A stretch of 64,000 bases of DNA, from positions 87,341-151,340 of the forward strand of contig CACBMB010000002.1 of assembly GCA_902540275.1 (NCBI GenBank), given 5' to 3'. Below the pieces are notes generated by a model. It had not been told where the DNA came from and searched no databases. It worked only from the letters and a program-made list of their open reading frames with translations. Of this stretch, positions 16,692 through 27,592 are shown piece after piece; position 1 is the first letter of the stretch; each line of letters begins with the position of its first letter. The position numbers and the translations under genes are program-made. The DNA comes from an uncultured Pelagibacteraceae bacterium (GTDB taxonomy: Bacteria > Pseudomonadota > Alphaproteobacteria > Pelagibacterales > Pelagibacteraceae).

Positions 16692-17984
16692 ATGATTAAA
16701 AGATACTCGAGAAAAGAACTCACTGATATTTGGTCAGAGGACAATAAATATAAAATTTGGCTTGATGTTGAAATAGCTGCAGCACAAGCAATGGAAAAAC
16801 TTGGACAAATACCAAAGGGTGTATCTTCAATTGTCAGAAAAAAAGCAAAAATAAATGTAAAAAGAATTCATCAAATTGAAAGCCAAGTAAAACATGATGT
16901 AATTGCTTTTTTAACTTCTGTAACTGAAAGAGCTGGGATTAAAGCAAGATACCTACATCAAGGAATGACATCATCTGATGTACTAGATACAAGTTTGAAC
17001 ATTCAATTAGTTCAATCTGGAAAAATTCTTGTAAAAGATTTAGATCAAATACTTAAAGTTTTAAAAAGGCAAGCAAGAAAATATAAGTTTACACCTTGCA
17101 TGGGTAGAAGTCATGGTATTCATGCAGAACCTATTACTTTTGGTTTAAAGCTTGCTTCTTTTTACGAAGAATTTAAAAGAAATAGAAAAAGATTAGTTGA
17201 TGCAATTGATGAAGTTTCAACCTGTGCCATCTCGGGTGCTGTAGGAACTTTCGCAAATATCAATCCCAATGTAGAAAAACATGTTGCCAAAAAACTAGGT
17301 TTAAAAGTTGAACCTATATCAACACAAGTAATTCCAAGAGATCGTCATGCATTTTATTTTTCAGTTTTAGGAATTATCGCTGGATCAATAGAAAGAGTTG
17401 CTACTGAAATTAGACATTTGCAAAGAACAGAAGTTTATGAACTTCAAGAGTACTTTTCAAAAAATCAAAAAGGTTCATCAGCAATGCCTCATAAAAAAAA
17501 TCCTATTCTAAGCGAAAATCTTACTGGTCTTGCTAGAATGGTCAGAAGTGCGGTAACCCCTGCCCTAGAAAATATTGCCTTATGGCATGAGAGAGACATT
17601 TCGCATTCAAGTGTAGAGAGAAATATAGGACCAGATGCTAATATAACTCTCGATTTTGCACTGGTTCGATTAGCTAACATACTCGATAATATGATTGTTT
17701 ATCCAAAAAAAATGTTAGAAAATTTAAATTTAACTAAAGGACTTATTTTTTCACAAGAACTAATGCTAGAGCTTACTAAGACAGGTTTAAGTAGAGAAAA
17801 ATCTTACAAAATGGTTCAAACTTATGCAAAAAAATGTTTTGCAGAAAACTTAAATTTATTTGAAGTTATCCAATCTGATAAATATATAATGAGTAAAATA
17901 ACACCAAAAAAATTAAGAACTATTTTTAGTTATTCTAAACATTTCAAAAGTGTAAATTTAATTTTTAGAAGAGTGTTTAAATAA
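16692..17984 (+). CDS. purB: Adenylosuccinate lyase
   Basis: This enzyme cleaves SAICAR and adenylosuccinate, releasing fumarate, in purine synthesis. The 430-residue protein has the fumarase/aspartase superfamily signature [10 protein letters not shown] (262-271) with the catalytic serine, plus [10 protein letters not shown] (138-147) with the general-base histidine region and TSSDVLDT (93-100). It ends in a one-base overlap with purC (TAATG). It is first in the tight run purB-C-S-Q-L. Confidence 0.96.
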   Translation: MIKRYSRKELTDIWSEDNKYKIWLDVEIAAAQAMEKLGQIPKGVSSIVRKKAKINVKRIHQIESQVKHDVIAFLTSVTERAGIKARYLHQGMTSSDVLDTSLNIQLVQSGKILVKDLDQILKVLKRQARKYKFTPCMGRSHGIHAEPITFGLKLASFYEEFKRNRKRLVDAIDEVSTCAISGAVGTFANINPNVEKHVAKKLGLKVEPISTQVIPRDRHAFYFSVLGIIAGSIERVATEIRHLQRTEVYELQEYFSKNQKGSSAMPHKKNPILSENLTGLARMVRSAVTPALENIALWHERDISHSSVERNIGPDANITLDFALVRLANILDNMIVYPKKMLENLNLTKGLIFSQELMLELTKTGLSREKSYKMVQTYAKKCFAENLNLFEVIQSDKYIMSKITPKKLRTIFSYSKHFKSVNLIFRRVFK

Positions 17985-18769
17985 TGAAAAAAGGAAAAAA
18001 ATTATACGAAGGAAAAGCTAAGATTATTTATGCTACTCAAGATAAAAGTTTAGTAATTCAATACTTTAAGGATGATGCAACTGCATTTAATAATCAAAAG
18101 AAAAGTACAATCGAGGGAAAAGGAGTTTTAAATAATAGAATTTCAGAACATATTCTTTCTAATCTATCTCAAATCGGTATTGAAAATCATTTAGTCAAAC
18201 GACTTAATATGAGAGAACAAGTTATCAAGCTTGTAGAAATAATTCCAATAGAGTTCATAACAAGAAATGTTGCTACAGGATCAATTACTAAAAGATTGGG
18301 TATTGAAGATGGAACAGTTCTAAAGGAACCATTAATTGAATATTGTTTGAAAGATGATGCTTTAGGAGATCCATTAATTGCTGAAGAACATATCTATGCT
18401 TTTGATTGGGCCAATAAAAAAGAAATAGAAAAAATTAAAAAGATGATTTTAAGAATAAATGACTTCATGGTTGGCATGTTTAGAGGTATCGGAATTAAGC
18501 TAATTGATTTTAAATTAGAATTTGGAAGAATTAAGATTAATGGAAAAAATGAAATTATTTTAGCTGATGAAATTAGTCCTGATACTTGTAGATTATGGGA
18601 CTCTGTTACTGATAAGAAGCTAGACAAAGATAGATTTAGAAAAGATTTGGGTGATTTAATTCCAGCCTATACAGAGGTTGCAAAAAGATTAGGTATACTT
18701 CATGAACAATCAAATGTATCTGCGGTAAATATTACAAAATTATCTTCTGTAAAAAAGAAAAGAAAATGA
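17984..18769 (+). CDS. purC: SAICAR synthase (phosphoribosylaminoimidazole-succinocarboxamide synthase)
   Basis: This enzyme joins CAIR and aspartate using ATP. The 261-residue protein has the opening [15 protein letters not shown] loop, [13 protein letters not shown] near residues 87-99 and [14 protein letters not shown] near 191-204, all PurC signatures. It overlaps purS by 4 bp. The length is slightly above the usual 235-240 because of a basic C-terminal tail (VKKKRK). Confidence 0.96.
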   Translation: MKKGKKLYEGKAKIIYATQDKSLVIQYFKDDATAFNNQKKSTIEGKGVLNNRISEHILSNLSQIGIENHLVKRLNMREQVIKLVEIIPIEFITRNVATGSITKRLGIEDGTVLKEPLIEYCLKDDALGDPLIAEEHIYAFDWANKKEIEKIKKMILRINDFMVGMFRGIGIKLIDFKLEFGRIKINGKNEIILADEISPDTCRLWDSVTDKKLDKDRFRKDLGDLIPAYTEVAKRLGILHEQSNVSAVNITKLSSVKKKRK

Positions 18770-19008
18770 AAATATCTGCGATAATCACACTTAAAAAAGA
18801 TGTTTTAGATCCTCAAGGTAAAGTTATCCAACAAGCATTAGATGGTATGGGATACAAGAATGTTGATGAGGTAAGACAAGGAAAATATTTTGAAATTGAA
18901 GTGAAAGAAAATGATCCAAAAAAAGCAAAAGAAATTGTAGAAGATATGTGCAAAAAACTTTTAACCAACCTTGTTATAGAAAATTTTAAAATTATTGAAA
19001 CACAATAA
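18766..19008 (+). CDS. purS: Formylglycinamidine ribonucleotide synthase subunit PurS
   Basis: This is the 80-residue small subunit of the three-part FGAM synthase (PurL-PurQ-PurS). It matches the family by length, by [18 protein letters not shown] and by the sequence [11 protein letters not shown]. It bridges the glutaminase and synthase subunits and helps pass ammonia. It lies between purC (4-bp overlap) and purQ (3-bp gap), the usual alphaproteobacterial order. Confidence 0.95.
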   Translation: MKISAIITLKKDVLDPQGKVIQQALDGMGYKNVDEVRQGKYFEIEVKENDPKKAKEIVEDMCKKLLTNLVIENFKIIETQ

Positions 19009-19011
19009 TTA

Positions 19012-19695
19012 ATGAAATCAGCAGTAATTACTTTTCCAGGTTCAAATTGTGATAGAGATATGGATATTGCTTTAAAAAAATTTGGTTTTAAGAATGAGAT
19101 GGTTTGGCATGATGATAATGAATTACCTAAAAGTGATTTGATTGTTTTGCCTGGAGGATTTTCATATGGTGACTATTTAAGATGTGGAAGTATGGCATCT
19201 AAATCAAAAATTATGAATTCAGTTATTGAGTTTGCTAATTCTGGAGGATTAGTTATGGGAATTTGTAATGGTTTTCAAATTCTAGTAGAAACTGGATTGT
19301 TACCAGGTGTTTTGCTTAGAAATAAATATTTAGAATTTATATGTAAAAATATATTTGTAAAAGTTGAAAATAATAATAACCCCTATTTTAAAAATCTTAA
19401 TAAGAATATTTTAGAGCTACATATTGCACACAACGAGGGTAATTATTTCTGTACAGCTGAACAATTAAAAGAAATCGAAGATAACAATCAAATAGCAATC
19501 TATTATTCTGATAAAGATGGAAAAACTGATGAAGAATTTAATCCAAATGGGTCTATGAAGAATATCGCTGGAATTTTCAATAAAAATAAGAATGTTTTAG
19601 GTATGATGCCACATCCTGAAAGAATGATTGATGAAAGTTTGTCAGGAGAAGATGGTTCTCTATTTTTCAAAAATTTAATTAATAATATTAAATGA
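19012..19695 (+). CDS. purQ: FGAM synthase glutaminase subunit PurQ
   Basis: This class I glutamine amidotransferase supplies ammonia to PurL. The 227-residue protein has the [10 protein letters not shown] start, [12 protein letters not shown] (about 46-57), the nucleophile cysteine in [10 protein letters not shown] (Cys near 85) and the His/Glu pair in MMPHPERM near 201-208. It overlaps purL by 4 bp, which favours balanced synthesis of the subunits. Confidence 0.96.
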   Translation: MKSAVITFPGSNCDRDMDIALKKFGFKNEMVWHDDNELPKSDLIVLPGGFSYGDYLRCGSMASKSKIMNSVIEFANSGGLVMGICNGFQILVETGLLPGVLLRNKYLEFICKNIFVKVENNNNPYFKNLNKNILELHIAHNEGNYFCTAEQLKEIEDNNQIAIYYSDKDGKTDEEFNPNGSMKNIAGIFNKNKNVLGMMPHPERMIDESLSGEDGSLFFKNLINNIK

Positions 19696-21884
19696 TAGAA
19701 GTAAACGAAAAAATAGCTATAGAACATGGTTTAAAAAAAGATGAGTATAAAAAAATTTGTGATTTATTAAAAAGAACTCCTAACATAACTGAACTTGGGA
19801 TATTTTCAGCTATGTGGAATGAACATTGTTCATATAAATCATCGAGACTTCACCTAAAAAAACTACCCACAAAAGGAAAAAAAGTTATTCAAGGTCCTGG
19901 AGAAAACGCTGGTGTTATAGATATAGAAGATGGCGATGCAATAGTATTTAAAATTGAAAGTCATAATCATCCATCTTTTATTGAACCCTATCAAGGAGCT
20001 GCAACTGGCGTAGGTGGAATAATGAGAGATGTTTTTACAATGGGGGCAAGACCTATTGCAAACTTGAATTCAATTCATTTTGGCTCACCCCAGCATAAAA
20101 AAACAAAAAATCTTTTAAGGGGTGTTGTTCATGGAATTGGTGGTTATGGAAATTGTATTGGAGTACCTACAATTGCTGGTCAAACATCTTTTGATAGCTC
20201 TTACAATGGCAATATTCTAGTAAATGCAATGACTCTAGGTTTGGTAAAAAAAAATAAAATTTTTTATTCCAAAGCAGCAGGTATAGATAAACCAGTAATT
20301 TATGTTGGATCAAAGACTGGACGAGATGGAATTCATGGTGCGAGCATGGCTTCAGCAAGTTTTGATGAAAAAATAGAGGAAAAAAAACCCACAGTTCAAG
20401 TTGGAGATCCTTTTACAGAAAAACTTCTTTTAGAGGCGTGTTTGGAATTAATGGCTGGTGACTCAATTATTGCAATTCAAGATATGGGTGCAGCTGGCCT
20501 CACATCATCTAGCATTGAGATGGCATCAAAAGGAAATCTAGGAATCGAATTAAATTTAAACAAAGTGCCTTGTAGAGAAGGTAAAATGACACCTTATGAA
20601 ATTATGCTCTCTGAAAGTCAAGAAAGGATGCTTATTGTTCTCGAAAATGGAAAAGAAGAATTAGCAAAAAAAATATTTGATAAATGGAATTTGGACTTTG
20701 CAGTCATTGGAAAAACCACAAATACTAAAAATATAGAATTATTTTTTGACAATCAACAAGTAGCAAAAATACCAGTCAATACTCTTGTTGAGAATTCACC
20801 AATGTATGATCGAAAATGGAAGAAAGCTAAACTTCCAAAAAAAAATAAAATTAAAAAAGAAATTTTTAATAAATTAAAAATTAAAGATATTCTAAGTAAA
20901 ATTTTATCTAATCCAAATGTTTGTAGCAAAGAGTGGATTTGGCAACAATATGATCATACTGTAATGGGTGATACAATTCAAAAACCTGGTGGTAATTCTG
21001 GAGTAGTAAGAGTTCATGAGACTGATAAAGCTGTAGCGGCTACAGTTGATTCTTCAGCTGTTTATTGCTGGGCACATCCACTTACCGGAGGAAAACAAGT
21101 TGTTTGTGAAAGTTGGAGAAATCTTATTTCTGTTGGTGCAACTCCAATAGCAATTACGAATTGCCTTAATTTTGGAAGTCCGGAGAATGAAGATAACATG
21201 GGTGAATTTGTTGAATGTGTTCAAGGTATAGGAGAGGCATCTAAATTTTTAGAATTTCCAGTTGTTTCAGGAAATGTTTCTTTTTACAATCAAACAAAAG
21301 AAGTTGGAATTAAACCCACTCCCGCAATTGGTGGTGTAGGCCTTATCAAAAACTATAAACAAATGATAACTATGGATTTTAAAGAAATTAATAATCTAGT
21401 TTTAATAATAGGTAAAACTGAAGGTCATATGGATCAAAGTTTATTTGCAAGAACTATTTTAGATGAAAAAAATGGACCTCCGCCTGAAATAAATCTTTTC
21501 AACGAAAAAAATAACGGTGAAACATTACTACAATTGATAAAAAATGATTTTATAAAAAGTGCTCACGATGTTTCTTTAGGAGGAATTATTACAGCTATAA
21601 GCAAAATGTGTATTAAAGGTAATAAGGGCTTTGAGTTTGAAAAACTGAATATCTTTATGAATGAAATTGAATATCTATTCTCAGAAGATCAGGGAAGGTA
21701 TATAATTGAAATTAATCCTTCTGATTTACAAAAAGTTAGTAAAATTTTGGAGAAGAATTCTGTTCATTTTGATGAATTAGGTAAAATTATTGATAAATAT
21801 TTGATAATTAACCAAAAGACAAAAGTTACAATTGACGAATTAAAATCGTATAATACAAGTTGGTTAAAAGAATATATGAATTAA
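19692..21884 (+). CDS. purL: FGAM synthase large subunit PurL
   Basis: This enzyme converts FGAR to FGAM with ATP and ammonia from PurQ. The 730-residue length is that of the short PurL form that works with separate PurS and PurQ. Two repeated AIR-synthase-like halves are visible. The first has the [21 protein letters not shown] segment (near 94-115, named by position because of length) and the second has GVGLIKNY and SAHDVSLGG. It ends just before bolA. Confidence 0.96.
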   Translation: MIEVNEKIAIEHGLKKDEYKKICDLLKRTPNITELGIFSAMWNEHCSYKSSRLHLKKLPTKGKKVIQGPGENAGVIDIEDGDAIVFKIESHNHPSFIEPYQGAATGVGGIMRDVFTMGARPIANLNSIHFGSPQHKKTKNLLRGVVHGIGGYGNCIGVPTIAGQTSFDSSYNGNILVNAMTLGLVKKNKIFYSKAAGIDKPVIYVGSKTGRDGIHGASMASASFDEKIEEKKPTVQVGDPFTEKLLLEACLELMAGDSIIAIQDMGAAGLTSSSIEMASKGNLGIELNLNKVPCREGKMTPYEIMLSESQERMLIVLENGKEELAKKIFDKWNLDFAVIGKTTNTKNIELFFDNQQVAKIPVNTLVENSPMYDRKWKKAKLPKKNKIKKEIFNKLKIKDILSKILSNPNVCSKEWIWQQYDHTVMGDTIQKPGGNSGVVRVHETDKAVAATVDSSAVYCWAHPLTGGKQVVCESWRNLISVGATPIAITNCLNFGSPENEDNMGEFVECVQGIGEASKFLEFPVVSGNVSFYNQTKEVGIKPTPAIGGVGLIKNYKQMITMDFKEINNLVLIIGKTEGHMDQSLFARTILDEKNGPPPEINLFNEKNNGETLLQLIKNDFIKSAHDVSLGGIITAISKMCIKGNKGFEFEKLNIFMNEIEYLFSEDQGRYIIEINPSDLQKVSKILEKNSVHFDELGKIIDKYLIINQKTKVTIDELKSYNTSWLKEYMN

Positions 21885-21886
21885 CT

Positions 21887-22117
21887 ATGGCAATGAATCT
21901 AAAAGAAATTGAAAAATATATAAAGGAAGCATTTCCAGATGCATTAATTGAAATCCAAGATCTTGCAGGTGATGGTAATCATTATTCTGCAACAGTAACT
22001 TCATCACAATTTTCAGGTAAATCTAAAATTGAACAACACAAAATGGTTTATAACTCTCTTAAAGGTAAAATGGGAAATGAATTACATGCTCTAGCAATTA
22101 AAACAAAGGAACAATAA
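21887..22117 (+). CDS. bolA: BolA family protein
   Basis: This 76-residue BolA-fold protein has IEIQDLAGDGNHYSATVTSSQF and HKMVYNSL in the expected order, with the conserved histidines used for [2Fe-2S] sharing with monothiol glutaredoxins. The chosen ATG at 21887 lies two bases after the purL stop. A TTG at 21860 would extend into purL and is unlikely. The grxD start codon overlaps its stop by one base, matching the well-known BolA-Grx4 partnership in iron-sulfur trafficking. Confidence 0.92.
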   Translation: MAMNLKEIEKYIKEAFPDALIEIQDLAGDGNHYSATVTSSQFSGKSKIEQHKMVYNSLKGKMGNELHALAIKTKEQ

Positions 22118-22449
22118 TGGATGATCAAACAAAAAATTCGATTCAAAATTATATAGATAACAATGATGTCTGTTTATTCATGAAAGGTACACCAGACGCA
22201 CCACAATGTGGTTTCTCAATGGCTGTCTCAAATATGCTAAAGATTTTAGAGGTAAATTTTAAAGGAATTAATGTATTGGAAGACCAATCTATGAGAGAAG
22301 GAATAAAAGTTTTTAGCGACTGGCCTACTATTCCACAACTTTATGTAAAAAAAGAATTTATTGGTGGATGTGATATCGTCAAAGAAATGTATGAGAATGG
22401 AGAATTAAAAAAAGTATTTGATGATAAAGGTGTTAATTACAAAAAATAA
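22117..22449 (+). CDS. grxD: Monothiol glutaredoxin, Grx4 type
   Basis: This 110-residue glutaredoxin has the CGFS active site (31-34), the preceding FMKGTPDAPQ loop, the TIPQLYVKKEFIGGCDI segment with the cis-Pro, and no second active-site cysteine. These proteins bind a glutathione-ligated [2Fe-2S] cluster and deliver it, often with BolA, which is encoded directly upstream. It ends 2 bp from the convergent rpsD stop. Confidence 0.96.
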   Translation: MDDQTKNSIQNYIDNNDVCLFMKGTPDAPQCGFSMAVSNMLKILEVNFKGINVLEDQSMREGIKVFSDWPTIPQLYVKKEFIGGCDIVKEMYENGELKKVFDDKGVNYKK

Positions 22450-22451
22450 TT

Positions 22452-23069
22452 TTATCTAGAATAATATTCAATTACTAAATTTGGCTCCATAACGATTGGA
22501 TATGGCACTTCTTCAAATTTTGGCACTCTAACAAATTTAAACTTTTTATTTTTTTCATCCATCTGAATATACTCAGGTGTTTCTCTTTCTTTATTTGCTA
22601 GAGCTATATCAATAATTGCTAATTGTTTTGATTTATCTCTAATTTCAATTGTATCTTCCTCTCTTACTGAATAACTTGAAATATTAACTTTTTTTCCATT
22701 CACTTTAACATGGCCGTGATTAATTAATTGTCTTGCAGAAAATATAGTGGTTGCGAATTTTGCTCTATAAATAACCGCATCTAATCTTCTTTCCAATAAA
22801 CCAATTAAATTTTCACTAGTATCTCCTTTAAGCATACTTGCTTTTTTATAAATATTTCTAAATTGTCTCTCATTTATATTACCATAATAAGCTTTTAATT
22901 TTTGTTTAGCTTGTAATTGAATTCCATAATCTGAAGGTTTTGAAGTTTTAGTCTGACCATGCTGACCAGGACCATATGCTCTAGTATTAAATGGACTCTT
23001 TGGTCTGCCCCAAAGGTTTACTTTTAATCTTCTGTCTACTTTATGTTTAGAGTTTAATCTTTTTGTCAT
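22452..23069 (-). CDS. rpsD: 30S ribosomal protein S4
   Basis: This 205-residue primary 16S rRNA-binding protein has the basic N-terminus with RAYGPGQHG (near 31-39) and an S4 RNA-binding domain ([15 protein letters not shown] and [14 protein letters not shown], about 90-130). It is encoded alone, away from the main ribosomal operons, as is common in alphaproteobacteria. A promoter with a very short leader precedes it, and there is no Shine-Dalgarno sequence in that leader. Confidence 0.97.
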   Translation of the reverse strand: MTKRLNSKHKVDRRLKVNLWGRPKSPFNTRAYGPGQHGQTKTSKPSDYGIQLQAKQKLKAYYGNINERQFRNIYKKASMLKGDTSENLIGLLERRLDAVIYRAKFATTIFSARQLINHGHVKVNGKKVNISSYSVREEDTIEIRDKSKQLAIIDIALANKERETPEYIQMDEKNKKFKFVRVPKFEEVPYPIVMEPNLVIEYYSR

Positions 23070-23081
23070 TTAATAGAGGGT

Positions 23082-23109
23082 CTTATAAACTTACTCATTA
23101 TTTTGTCAA
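23082..23109 (-). promoter_or_regulatory. Candidate sigma-70 promoter of rpsD
   Basis: On the minus strand TTGACA (23104-23109), a 16-base spacer and TATAAG (23082-23087) precede rpsD. The -35 box directly abuts the trmJ stop codon. If transcription starts about 7 bases past the -10 box, only about 6 bases precede the start codon, so the rpsD message would be almost leaderless. Confidence 0.65.
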
Positions 23110-23823
23110 TCAACGTTTTTTACCTAAACTTGCAAATACTCCTGATAATATACGTGTTTCTTTGTCAGATAAGTCCATTTTGTAAAAAATATTTCTTAAG
23201 TTCTCAAGCATTTTGGGTCTCTTTTCTTTAGGCCTAAAAAAATTAATTTCATCTAAATTTTTAATACAAAGACTTAACATCGATTGTATTTCTTTTTTGC
23301 TTGCTGATTTAACTTTTTTCGATTTTTTAAATGGAGTACTTTTTAGTTTAATGATGCTAGCAACGTATTGCGCTATTATTATAAGACTATGAGATAAGTT
23401 AAGAGACTTAAAATCAGGATTGGTAGGTATTTGTAAAGTATAATTTGCGTAACTAATTTCATTATTTGATAAACCTGATGCTTCTGAACCAAATAAAAAA
23501 CCAACATTTTTATTAAAATTTATCTTTTTTAAATCCTCCAAATTGATGTGTTTTATATTTTTGTTTCTAAATCTTGCAGATGTAGCAATGACAATGTCAA
23601 TTTTACTTAGAGCTTTATCCAGATTGTTATATTTTTTGCTTTGTTTAATAATGTCTTTTGCCCCGACAGATGTAGCTAAAATCTTATCGTTGGGGTAAAT
23701 AGGTTTTGGATTCACTAATATTAATTTCTTAAAATTAAAGTTTTTAATAGCTCTAGCACATGCACCAATATTTTCTGATAATTGAGGTTTGTGAAGAATA
23801 AAAGAGATGCTGTTTCTACTCAT
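23110..23823 (-). CDS. trmJ: tRNA/rRNA methyltransferase of the TrmJ (SpoU/TrmH) group
   Basis: This 237-residue SPOUT methyltransferase has the three family motifs: ENIGACARAIKNF (17-29), GFLFGSEASGLSN (108-120) and LNLSHSLIII (141-150). These form the knotted SAM site. TrmJ methylates the 2'-O of tRNA position 32, and the exact target is inferred from length and closest motif wording. It starts right after the cimA stop (no gap) and is last before rpsD. Confidence 0.88.
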   Translation of the reverse strand: MSRNSISFILHKPQLSENIGACARAIKNFNFKKLILVNPKPIYPNDKILATSVGAKDIIKQSKKYNNLDKALSKIDIVIATSARFRNKNIKHINLEDLKKINFNKNVGFLFGSEASGLSNNEISYANYTLQIPTNPDFKSLNLSHSLIIIAQYVASIIKLKSTPFKKSKKVKSASKKEIQSMLSLCIKNLDEINFFRPKEKRPKMLENLRNIFYKMDLSDKETRILSGVFASLGKKR

Positions 23824-25425
23824 TTACTTACTTGCAGGTGCATTATCTTTAAATAGTTTATAATCTAAACTATCAATTAATGCTTTGAATGAAGCATCAA
23901 TAATGTTTGTAGATACACCAATAGTAAACCAATTCTTCCCCTTTGAATCTGTGCTTTCAATAGATACTCTTGTAACAGCTTCGGTTCCTGTGTTTAAAAT
24001 TCTAACTTTATAATCAACTAGCTTTAAATCTTTTAAATATTTTGAATATTTAGCTAATCGATCTACGTTTTGTCTAATAGCATTGTCTAAAGCATTTACA
24101 GGTCCATTACCCTCTCCTTCACACATAATTTTTTCTCCATCAACTTCTAATTGAGCTTTTGCAGATGAAACTATTTCTCCATATTTATTTTTTTTAACAG
24201 AAACGTCGTATTCATTAATTGAAATATATCGTGGTATTTCTCCAATAATTCTTCTAGCTAACAATTCAAATGATGCATCAGCACCATCATAGCTATAACC
24301 GATAAATTCTCTATCTTTCACTTCATCTAATAATTTTTTAATTTTAGGATCGTTTTCCTCAATTTCAATTTTGATACTTTTTAATCTTGAAATGATATTG
24401 GATTTTCCAGATTGGTCTGACACAACAATATTTCTCGTATTACCAACTTCCTCTGGATTAATGTGTTCATAAGTTTTGGGATCTTTTTGTACAGCAGATA
24501 CATGTAATCCTCCTTTATGTGAAAATGCTGCAGCACCAACATATGGTAAATGTTGATTAGGTTTTCTATTTAAAATTTCGTCTAATAATCTTGAACATTC
24601 AGTAAGATTTTTTATATTTTTCGATTTTATGCCAATTTCAAATTGAGATGAAAAATCTTTTTTTAAAAAAAATGTTGGTATTAATGACATTAAATTTGCA
24701 TTTCCACATCTTTCTCCTAATCCATTTATTGTCCCTTGAATTTGTCGAACTCCAGATAATACTGCTGCTAAAGAGTTAGCAACGGCATTCCCTGTATCGT
24801 TATGTGCATGAATTCCTAAATTTTTTCCTGGAACTACTTTTGTAACTTCACTCACTATTTGTGTAACTTCATGTGGAAGTGTTCCTCCATTTGTATCACA
24901 AAGAACAATCCATCTAGCACCCTGATCATAAGCAGCTTTGATACATGAAATAGCATACTTCGAATTTGCTTTATAACCATCAAAAAAATGTTCTGCATCA
25001 AACATAAATTCTTTTTTTGCTTTTATAAAATGTTTAGCACTCTCAGAAATATTATCTAAATTTTCTTCATTCGTTATTCCTAAAGCTATATCAACATGAA
25101 AATCCCATGACTTACCTACCAAACATACGGCTGAAGTATTTGAGTTCATGATTGCTGACAAGCCAGTATCATTTTCTGCGCTTCTTCCAGATCTCTTCGT
25201 CATTCCAAATGATGTTAGCTTTGAATTTTTAAAATTATGTTTTTTTTGAAAAAACTCTGTATCAGTTGGATTAGCACCAGGCCAACCACCTTCAATATAA
25301 TCGACTCCAAGATTATCAAGCGCAGACGCAATTTTTTCTTTATCCTCAATGGAAAAATCTACTCCTTGTGTTTGAGCACCATCTCTTAAAGTTGTATCAA
25401 AAATATATAATCTCTCTTTACTCAT
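23824..25425 (-). CDS. cimA: Citramalate synthase
   Basis: This 533-residue protein of the 2-isopropylmalate/citramalate synthase family condenses pyruvate and acetyl-CoA to (R)-citramalate, an entry to isoleucine. The opening DTTLRDGAQTQG (9-20) and the metal-site GIHAHNDTGNAVANS near 200 are intact, and NGLGERCGNANL follows. The wording ('DGAQTQGVDFS') and the leucine-type C-terminal regulatory domain fit the CimA subgroup rather than LeuA. It overlaps cysS by 4 bp and touches trmJ. Confidence 0.9.
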   Translation of the reverse strand: MSKERLYIFDTTLRDGAQTQGVDFSIEDKEKIASALDNLGVDYIEGGWPGANPTDTEFFQKKHNFKNSKLTSFGMTKRSGRSAENDTGLSAIMNSNTSAVCLVGKSWDFHVDIALGITNEENLDNISESAKHFIKAKKEFMFDAEHFFDGYKANSKYAISCIKAAYDQGARWIVLCDTNGGTLPHEVTQIVSEVTKVVPGKNLGIHAHNDTGNAVANSLAAVLSGVRQIQGTINGLGERCGNANLMSLIPTFFLKKDFSSQFEIGIKSKNIKNLTECSRLLDEILNRKPNQHLPYVGAAAFSHKGGLHVSAVQKDPKTYEHINPEEVGNTRNIVVSDQSGKSNIISRLKSIKIEIEENDPKIKKLLDEVKDREFIGYSYDGADASFELLARRIIGEIPRYISINEYDVSVKKNKYGEIVSSAKAQLEVDGEKIMCEGEGNGPVNALDNAIRQNVDRLAKYSKYLKDLKLVDYKVRILNTGTEAVTRVSIESTDSKGKNWFTIGVSTNIIDASFKALIDSLDYKLFKDNAPASK

Positions 25426-26765
25426 TTAAATTTCCACAGTGTTTTACCATCTTTGTCTTCTATTAAAACACCTTTATCTAAAAGTTCATCTCTAATTCTA
25501 TCAGCTTCCTTATAATCTTTATCAGCTCTAGCTTTATTTCTTAAATCTATCTTATTATTTATCTCAGACTCACTTATTGTAGCTTTATCTTGTTTATACT
25601 TTTCCCATTGATCTTTATCTTCATTAAAAAGACCAATAAATTTACATGCGGAAATGAATAACTCTTTATTATTACCTTTGTTAGCTTGATCAAAAAGTTG
25701 ATGTAAATTTGCTATATAGCCTGGAGTATTTAAATCATCATATAAAGGTTTTAAAATCTCTTCTGTCACTTGAACAGGATTTATTTCAGATGAATAAACC
25801 CGATACCACTTATCTAAAGTATTCTGACAATCATTAATTAATTTATCATTCCAATCTAGTGGCTGTTTATAATGTGCGCTCATTAAAGCCAGTCTAATAA
25901 CTTGTCCACTTAACTTGTTCCTGAAATCTTTTATTTTTAATATATTTCCCTGAGACTTTGCCATTTTCTCATTGGACATTGTGATAAAAGCATTATGAAC
26001 CCAATATTTTGCAAAAGATTTTGAATTATTAGCACATCTAGATTGAGCTATTTCGTTCTCATGATGAGGAAATAATAAATCTATACCTCCACCATGTATA
26101 TCAAACTCGTTTCCTAAAAATTTTTTTGACATTGAGGAACATTCTAAATGCCATCCTGGTCTTCCTTTTCCCCAAGGTGAGTCCCATGAAGGTTCGTCTT
26201 TATTTGATGGTTTCCATAATACAAAATCCTCTGAATTTTTTTTGTTTTCACTTACTTCTACTCTAGATCCTGCTATTAAATCTTCTAACTTTTTGTTAGA
26301 TAATTTACCATAATCAGAAAATTTTTTTACTTCAAAATAAACATGATTATTATTTTCATAAGCAAAACCTTTTTTTATTAAATCATTAATCATCTCAATC
26401 ATTAAATCAATATGCTCAGTTGCTTTTGGCTGATGAGTGGGATCTTCACAATTCAAAAAATTACAATCTTCAAAAAAACTAGATGTTACCTTTTCAGTCA
26501 ACTCTTTTGTGGATATTTTTTGTTCTTGTGATGCCTTGATTATCTTATCATCAATATCCGTAATATTTCTAACGTAAGTTACTTTCGAAAAGTTATTTTT
26601 AAGTATTTTAAAAAGAATATCAAAAATTACTAATGGTCTGGCATTGCCAATATGTGGGTCATCATAAACAGTTGGCCCACAAACATACATTCCAATATTT
26701 TTGCTTTCATTCGGAACAAATTGTTCTTTTTTATTGGTTAAATTATTTGTTAAAAAAATATCCAT
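25422..26765 (-). CDS. cysS: Cysteinyl-tRNA synthetase
   Basis: This class I synthetase charges tRNA-Cys. The 447-residue protein has zinc-ligand Cys29, the HIGN form of the HIGH motif (38-41), the ECSSMS zinc loop, FPHHENE and the KMAKSQGN form of KMSKS near 262. The length is typical. It overlaps cimA by 4 bp. The start at 26765 lies 51 bp from the nadE stop, leaving room for a promoter. Confidence 0.96.
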   Translation of the reverse strand: MDIFLTNNLTNKKEQFVPNESKNIGMYVCGPTVYDDPHIGNARPLVIFDILFKILKNNFSKVTYVRNITDIDDKIIKASQEQKISTKELTEKVTSSFFEDCNFLNCEDPTHQPKATEHIDLMIEMINDLIKKGFAYENNNHVYFEVKKFSDYGKLSNKKLEDLIAGSRVEVSENKKNSEDFVLWKPSNKDEPSWDSPWGKGRPGWHLECSSMSKKFLGNEFDIHGGGIDLLFPHHENEIAQSRCANNSKSFAKYWVHNAFITMSNEKMAKSQGNILKIKDFRNKLSGQVIRLALMSAHYKQPLDWNDKLINDCQNTLDKWYRVYSSEINPVQVTEEILKPLYDDLNTPGYIANLHQLFDQANKGNNKELFISACKFIGLFNEDKDQWEKYKQDKATISESEINNKIDLRNKARADKDYKEADRIRDELLDKGVLIEDKDGKTLWKFK

Positions 26766-26816
26766 ATAAATTGATTAAGAAATATACCTTATTTAGTGAT
26801 TTGTTAATCTAATTGA

Positions 26817-27554
26817 TTAACTAGGAATTTTGCATACTGGAATTGGCACCATTTTATGCAAATTTTGTTTTCTTATTTTTTCGTATTCTGCTTTATGAGG
26901 TGAGTCGGGATTAACCATGGCATCTTCTAAATCTTCATATTTAAAACCTAGTTGACCTTCGTCAGTTCTACCATCGTCCCAAAGACCATCGGTTGGAGGA
27001 GCATCAATTATTTCTTTTAAAATTCCTAATTCTTTTCCGAGCTCCCAAACTTCAGTTTTGTTACAATCTGCAATAGGTGAAATGTCTACTCCACCATCAC
27101 CATATTTTGTATAAAAACCAACACCAAAATCTTCAACCTTATTGCCAGTTCCAACTACTATTCCTTTATTAGCAGCTGCAACTTGATACACTGTCGCCAT
27201 TCTTAGTCTTGCTCTAGAATTTGCAAATCCATGCTCATTATCAAATTTATTGAGTGTAGAAGAAAAAGAATCAAATAATTTATCTAAACTTAATGTATGA
27301 GCCTCAACATTTTGAAATTTTTCAACTAACCATTTTTGATGTTTCAAACTTAAATCATGTTGATTTTCTTTTTGTTTAATTGGCATTGATAGGACAATTG
27401 TTTTCAAACCTGTCATTGCGCTCAATGTGCTTGTTACTGAAGAGTCAATTCCTCCAGATATTCCTATCACTAATGACTGTGCCCTATTCGGCATATGATC
27501 AACATAAGATTTGATCCAGTTGGATATATACTTTACTTTTTCAGAAGGACTCAT
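26817..27554 (-). CDS. nadE: NAD synthetase, ammonia-dependent type
   Basis: This enzyme amidates deamido-NAD to NAD. The 245-residue protein has the PP-loop VIGISGGIDSSV (29-40), VGTGNKVEDFGVGFYTKYGDGG (a long block near 135-156, named by position) and ADCNKTEVWELG. There is no N-terminal nitrilase domain, so it uses free ammonia, as in the short NadE form. It could instead accept glutamine-derived ammonia from a partner encoded elsewhere. It has its own start 38 bp from the DAHP synthase stop. Confidence 0.93.
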   Translation of the reverse strand: MSPSEKVKYISNWIKSYVDHMPNRAQSLVIGISGGIDSSVTSTLSAMTGLKTIVLSMPIKQKENQHDLSLKHQKWLVEKFQNVEAHTLSLDKLFDSFSSTLNKFDNEHGFANSRARLRMATVYQVAAANKGIVVGTGNKVEDFGVGFYTKYGDGGVDISPIADCNKTEVWELGKELGILKEIIDAPPTDGLWDDGRTDEGQLGFKYEDLEDAMVNPDSPHKAEYEKIRKQNLHKMVPIPVCKIPS

Positions 27555-27592
27555 ACTTAATATTTAATAACCTTGTGTGTTAAAGCAATGGC

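Noticed and set aside
21860..21886. A TTG start for bolA inside purL
   Set aside because: The ATG at 21887 gives the usual BolA length and does not need overlap with purL.
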